Part shown: positions 23,601 to 26,333 of the stretch, one piece after another | Layout: each line of letters starts with the position of its first letter | Position numbering within the stretch: the stretch's first letter is position 1 | DNA from: Abditibacteriota bacterium | GTDB taxonomy: Bacteria > Armatimonadota > UBA5829 | Length of the DNA: 26,333 nucleotides | Direction: 5' to 3' | Assembly (NCBI GenBank): GCA_017959625.1 | Contig: JAGDAG010000291.1 | Location: 1-26,333, forward strand | Program-made: the position numbers and the translations under genes | Notes under the pieces: model-generated | Told to the model about the DNA's origin: nothing | Databases searched by the model: none | What the model saw: only the letters and a program-made list of their open reading frames with translations

Positions 23601-25850
23601 TCAGCGGTCCTTGGCGGCGGCAGACTTTTTGCGCCGCAGCATACCGGTCACCGTATTGATGATCTCGTCGATCTCCCCCACTCCGAGACGTCTCATGATA
23701 CGGCGATAGGCTACGAAGCACACAAACATCCCCGCAAGCACGGTGATGCCGCTGGTTATATTGCCTTCTATGCGCAGGAAGGGCCTTTTTTTCACGTAGG
23801 AAGGCAGTGTGTCGCAGAGCGTTTTCCGGGCCAGCATCTGCTGCTTCCCGCCGACCTTGCCGGCGATATATTTGTTAAGGCATTCCATGACGTCCGCCGG
23901 CAGGGAGGACACGTCCTCCGACAGATCCAGAAAGCGTTCCGCGTCGGATCTCAGGGCGAGGCTCATGCTGCCTTTGACAGCCTTGCCGGCGTCGGACCTG
24001 CCCTGCAGGATCTCCTGCAGCAGGCGCTCGGTGCTGATTATGTCGGAGGGCTGATACAGCCCGTCGGGCGAGGATACTGCCCGGGCCGAAGCCTTTTTGC
24101 CTATTATCAGCGCCGCCAGGGCGGATTCCGCAGGCCGGAACTCCTTCAGGGAATCCGAAAAAGCGGTATCGGCGTAACGCCTGTTTTCATACACGTCTCC
24201 CTTGTCAAAGCCGTCCCGTTCCATAAGGGAATTGATAGAGTCGCATATGCCCCTGTCCACCCGTTTTTTTGCGGCTTCGTAAAGGGTATATTTGCGGGCC
24301 TCGAGACGGACGTCGTCGGAAAGGTAGGCCCTCAGCTCTCTGTATCTCAGTTCTTTGGTGCGGCTCAAAAACACGGCAAGCTTCTCGGGCCGGCGGATAT
24401 CGCCGTCCACAAGCTTCCAGGTCCCCAGAAGGGCGTATCCCGCATACCGGATACCGACGCACAGCACCGCAAGCACGCAGGTCGCCGCCAGGATGCGCTT
24501 CACAGTATACAGTATCTTCCCGCCGTCGATGCCCCCCGTTTTTTTTCTGAGCCACAGCGTCAGTATCGTAAAGTGGATTATTATCCCAGTGGTGGTGGCA
24601 AGGGCAAGGCCCCCGCAGCCCAGCAGCTTTATGAATATAAAATTGAGGGGGATGAAGATTATGGTGGTCACGGTGCCGATGATCACAGGGCTCAGAGTAT
24701 CCTGTATGGCAAAAAAGCCCCTGGAAACTATGGCCTGGCCGGACCAGGCAAATATGCCTATGGAATACAACATCAGACAGAATGCGGTGATGGGCACGTC
24801 GGCAGCGGTGAAGGAACGCCACATATAAACGGTGCGGACTATGGGATCGGCCATGATCATCATGAACACGGTCATGGGTATGTTTTCTATAAGGATGGTG
24901 GAAAGGCCTCTGCCTATACCGCTGCGCAGGTTGTCCCATTCCTTTTTGGCGGCGTAGGCGGAAAGCGCCGGCAGGATGGCTGTCCCGGCAGCCTGGGCAA
25001 AAATGCCTATGGGGACCTGCATGAGCCTGTTGGCGTAGTTGAGGGCCGCAGGAGCGACGTCGCTTACCCAGCTGGCGAACCACTTGTTGATTATCACGTC
25101 TATCTGGGGCAGGCTCAGCCCGAATATCACGGGGATCGCCAGAATGGCCACCCTGACTACGCCGGGATGATTGAGCCGGAGGGAAAAGTGATACTCGAAG
25201 CCCTCCTTCTTAAGGGAGATGAAGGTGTAAACTATATTGCCGGCAAAAGCCCCCAGGAGCGTACCCGCCGCCAGGCCTTTTACTCCCACGAAATGCCCCA
25301 AAAGCAGAGCGCCGGCAATGATGCCCAGGTTATAAATAATGGGACACATGCTTCTGGCGTCAAAGTTCTGCCTGGCTTCGAGAGTGCCCATCATAAGCCC
25401 GCCCATGAAGAAAAACAGCTGGCACGGCAGCACTATACGGGTAAGGGAGACGGTGAGGCCCACCAGCTCGGGATGCTTGGCCGAAAACCCGGGGACGGCA
25501 AGGATGGTGACCAGAGGCCGGGCGTATATCCAGGCAAAAAGGATTATCACCGTCAGCAAGATGCCCATAAAGCTGCCGATTATACTGAATATCTGCCAGG
25601 CTTCCTTTTCCCTGCCGTTATGCAGATACTCGGTAAAAACGGGGATAAAAGCGGAAGACAGGGCGCCGCTGGATAAAAAGAAATAGAGCAGATCCGGCAG
25701 GTTAAAGGCGGCGGTATAAGCGCTGACCGCTCCGCTCTGTCCGAACTGGGAAGCGATAATCACTTCGCGGACAAGCCCCAGGATCCTGCTCAGAAGGATC
25801 GCTATAAGCATCAGGCTGGAAGCCCTGATAAAATTTTTGTGATCTGCCAT
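23601..25850 (-). CDS. murJ: Lipid II flippase MurJ with an inserted domain
   Basis: 749 residues; ordinary MurJ has about 500 to 550. MurJ flips lipid II across the membrane for peptidoglycan synthesis. The MVF/MOP core is clear: SRILGLVREVIIASQFG (21-37), AAFNLPDLLYFFLSSGALSSAFIPVFTEYL (47-76), SLPQIDVIINKWFAS (246-260) and NYANRLMQVPIGIFAQAAGTAILPALS (271-297). Helix 13 is at about 449-474 and the last helix at 698-716, followed by YRRIMRRLGVGEI. Between them lie about 220 hydrophilic, probably helical residues (475-695) not found in typical MurJ. By family topology this insert is outside the cytoplasmic membrane. The start at 25850 has AGGA unusually close, 3 bases upstream. It is divergent from the PHP gene. 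Confidence 0.9.
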   Translation of the reverse strand: MADHKNFIRASSLMLIAILLSRILGLVREVIIASQFGQSGAVSAYTAAFNLPDLLYFFLSSGALSSAFIPVFTEYLHNGREKEAWQIFSIIGSFMGILLTVIILFAWIYARPLVTILAVPGFSAKHPELVGLTVSLTRIVLPCQLFFFMGGLMMGTLEARQNFDARSMCPIIYNLGIIAGALLLGHFVGVKGLAAGTLLGAFAGNIVYTFISLKKEGFEYHFSLRLNHPGVVRVAILAIPVIFGLSLPQIDVIINKWFASWVSDVAPAALNYANRLMQVPIGIFAQAAGTAILPALSAYAAKKEWDNLRSGIGRGLSTILIENIPMTVFMMIMADPIVRTVYMWRSFTAADVPITAFCLMLYSIGIFAWSGQAIVSRGFFAIQDTLSPVIIGTVTTIIFIPLNFIFIKLLGCGGLALATTTGIIIHFTILTLWLRKKTGGIDGGKILYTVKRILAATCVLAVLCVGIRYAGYALLGTWKLVDGDIRRPEKLAVFLSRTKELRYRELRAYLSDDVRLEARKYTLYEAAKKRVDRGICDSINSLMERDGFDKGDVYENRRYADTAFSDSLKEFRPAESALAALIIGKKASARAVSSPDGLYQPSDIISTERLLQEILQGRSDAGKAVKGSMSLALRSDAERFLDLSEDVSSLPADVMECLNKYIAGKVGGKQQMLARKTLCDTLPSYVKKRPFLRIEGNITSGITVLAGMFVCFVAYRRIMRRLGVGEIDEIINTVTGMLRRKKSAAAKDR

Positions 25851-25882
25851 CTTTCCTATAGGTTACAAAACGGTGTTTTTGC

Positions 25883-25928
25883 TGGTATAATAAATGTGGA
25901 AGTTATTATACCAGTATTTATTATACCA
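25883..25928. promoter_or_regulatory. Divergent promoter/operator region with three TGGTATAATAAA repeats
   Basis: TGGTATAATAAA lies on the plus strand at 25883-25894. The minus strand has TGGTATAATAA at 25903-25913 and the full 12-mer again at 25917-25928, 15 bases apart. Each copy contains an extended -10 (TGGTATAAT). The plus copy has TTACAA 17 bases upstream and is placed to drive the PHP gene; the minus copies are placed to drive murJ. The first two copies form a 10-bp inverted repeat around 9 bases. Confidence 0.7.
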
Positions 25929-25952
25929 CAAATCGGTTCAGGGTGCTATGAT

Positions 25953-26333
25953 ATGGCCAGTCTTTTCAAGAGGTACCATTCAACAGAAGAATACTACGAT
26001 ATAGAGCGGAGGATACGGGCCCCGTGGTGGGGCAGGCCCTTCTCCTCTGCAGTCAACGGCATCCTGAAAACGGCGGGCAGCCCTCAGATCAGGGTCCCGG
26101 CGGGAAAGCTGGCGATAGACATGCACGTCCATACCCTTTGTTCGTACTGCAGTTTCACACGGCCCGGGGAGCTCCTTTTACGGGCGGCATTCCTGGGGCT
26201 CGGCGGGATATGCATCATGGACCATCACACGGTCCGGGGCTATGAAATGGCTCTGGAGGCGGCGGAACGCCTGAAGCGCGAGGGGCTTCTTCCGGAGGAT
26301 TTCATACTGCTCAGAGGAATAGAGTATTCTACC
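25953..26333 (+). CDS. PHP-domain metal-dependent phosphoesterase, 5' part only
   Basis: 127 codons are present, open to the window end, so the C-terminal part is missing. The ATG at 25953 has AGGG about 9 bases upstream; an ATG at 25948 is out of frame and soon stops. After about 50 residues with a basic, aromatic start (MASLFKRYHSTEEYYDIERRI), the PHP fold begins: AIDMHVHTLCSYCSFTRPGELLLRAA, with the HxH metal motif, then GGICIMDHHTVRGYEMALEAAE, and LLRGIEYST, whose Glu matches the next metal ligand. PHP proteins include histidinol phosphatases, nucleoside-phosphate esterases and polymerase domains; the short N-terminus argues against DNA polymerase. The substrate is unknown. It diverges from murJ. 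Confidence 0.85.
   Translation, partial: MASLFKRYHSTEEYYDIERRIRAPWWGRPFSSAVNGILKTAGSPQIRVPAGKLAIDMHVHTLCSYCSFTRPGELLLRAAFLGLGGICIMDHHTVRGYEMALEAAERLKREGLLPEDFILLRGIEYST

Noticed and set aside
23583..25676. A 697-codon open frame on the plus strand opposite murJ
   Set aside because: No domain or start signal; murJ on the other strand explains the stretch, including its inserted region.
25851..25952. NrdR- or Fur-type operator in the murJ/PHP gap
   Set aside because: The repeats resemble neither consensus. They are explained at least as well as extended -10 promoter elements.

Overview
The window reads as one continuous stretch of bacterial chromosome. Twenty-two genes run leftwards on the minus strand, and a single divergent, incomplete gene sits at the right edge. 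There are no RNA genes, insertion sequences, CRISPR arrays or phage genes. Strong Shine-Dalgarno sites, TATAAT promoters, short hairpin/T-tract terminators and tight ATGA, GTGA or TAATG overlaps indicate a conventional bacterium. The mix of leucine, pantothenate, t6A and phospholipid genes with secreted carbohydrate-active proteins, CUT1 sugar transport, an AraC regulator and a GH38 mannosidase suggests a glycan-using lineage of the Armatimonadota/Abditibacteriota or Planctomycetes-Lentisphaerae type. That placement is an inference from gene style only.

Layout in the direction of transcription (right to left). A PHP-domain phosphoesterase (plus strand, cut by the window end) and murJ diverge from a short region with three copies of TGGTATAATAAA. 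murJ carries a large domain inserted before its last helix. Next comes a sugar ABC operon with a consensus promoter: a solute-binding protein fused to a MalF-type permease, then an enlarged MalG-type permease, then a strong terminator. An AraC-family regulator and a cytosolic GH38 alpha-mannosidase form the next operon, also closed by a strong terminator. No transporter ATPase is encoded nearby, so a shared one must come from elsewhere. These four genes look like an alpha-mannoside uptake and degradation locus.

The middle is biosynthetic and housekeeping: leuA-leuC-leuD with its own promoter, rpmE with its own promoter, then prfA, a PfkB sugar kinase, panB and panC. A further promoter drives the DUF177 protein gene, rpmF and plsX, ending in a small terminator.

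The left part is a tightly overlapped operon: a UroD-fold (methyltransferase-like) protein, thiL, tsaE, tsaB, a secreted phosphodiester glycosidase (NAGPA domain) and a secreted protein of unknown function, probably a TIM barrel. Its first gene starts directly behind the plsX terminator with no visible ribosome-binding site.

The least ordinary features are the binding-protein/permease fusion with an extra helix that corrects its topology, its enlarged partner permease, the inserted MurJ domain, and the repeat-rich control regions upstream of the fusion gene and between murJ and the PHP gene. No stretch above 300 bases lacks a gene; bases 1-42 hold nothing recognisable.
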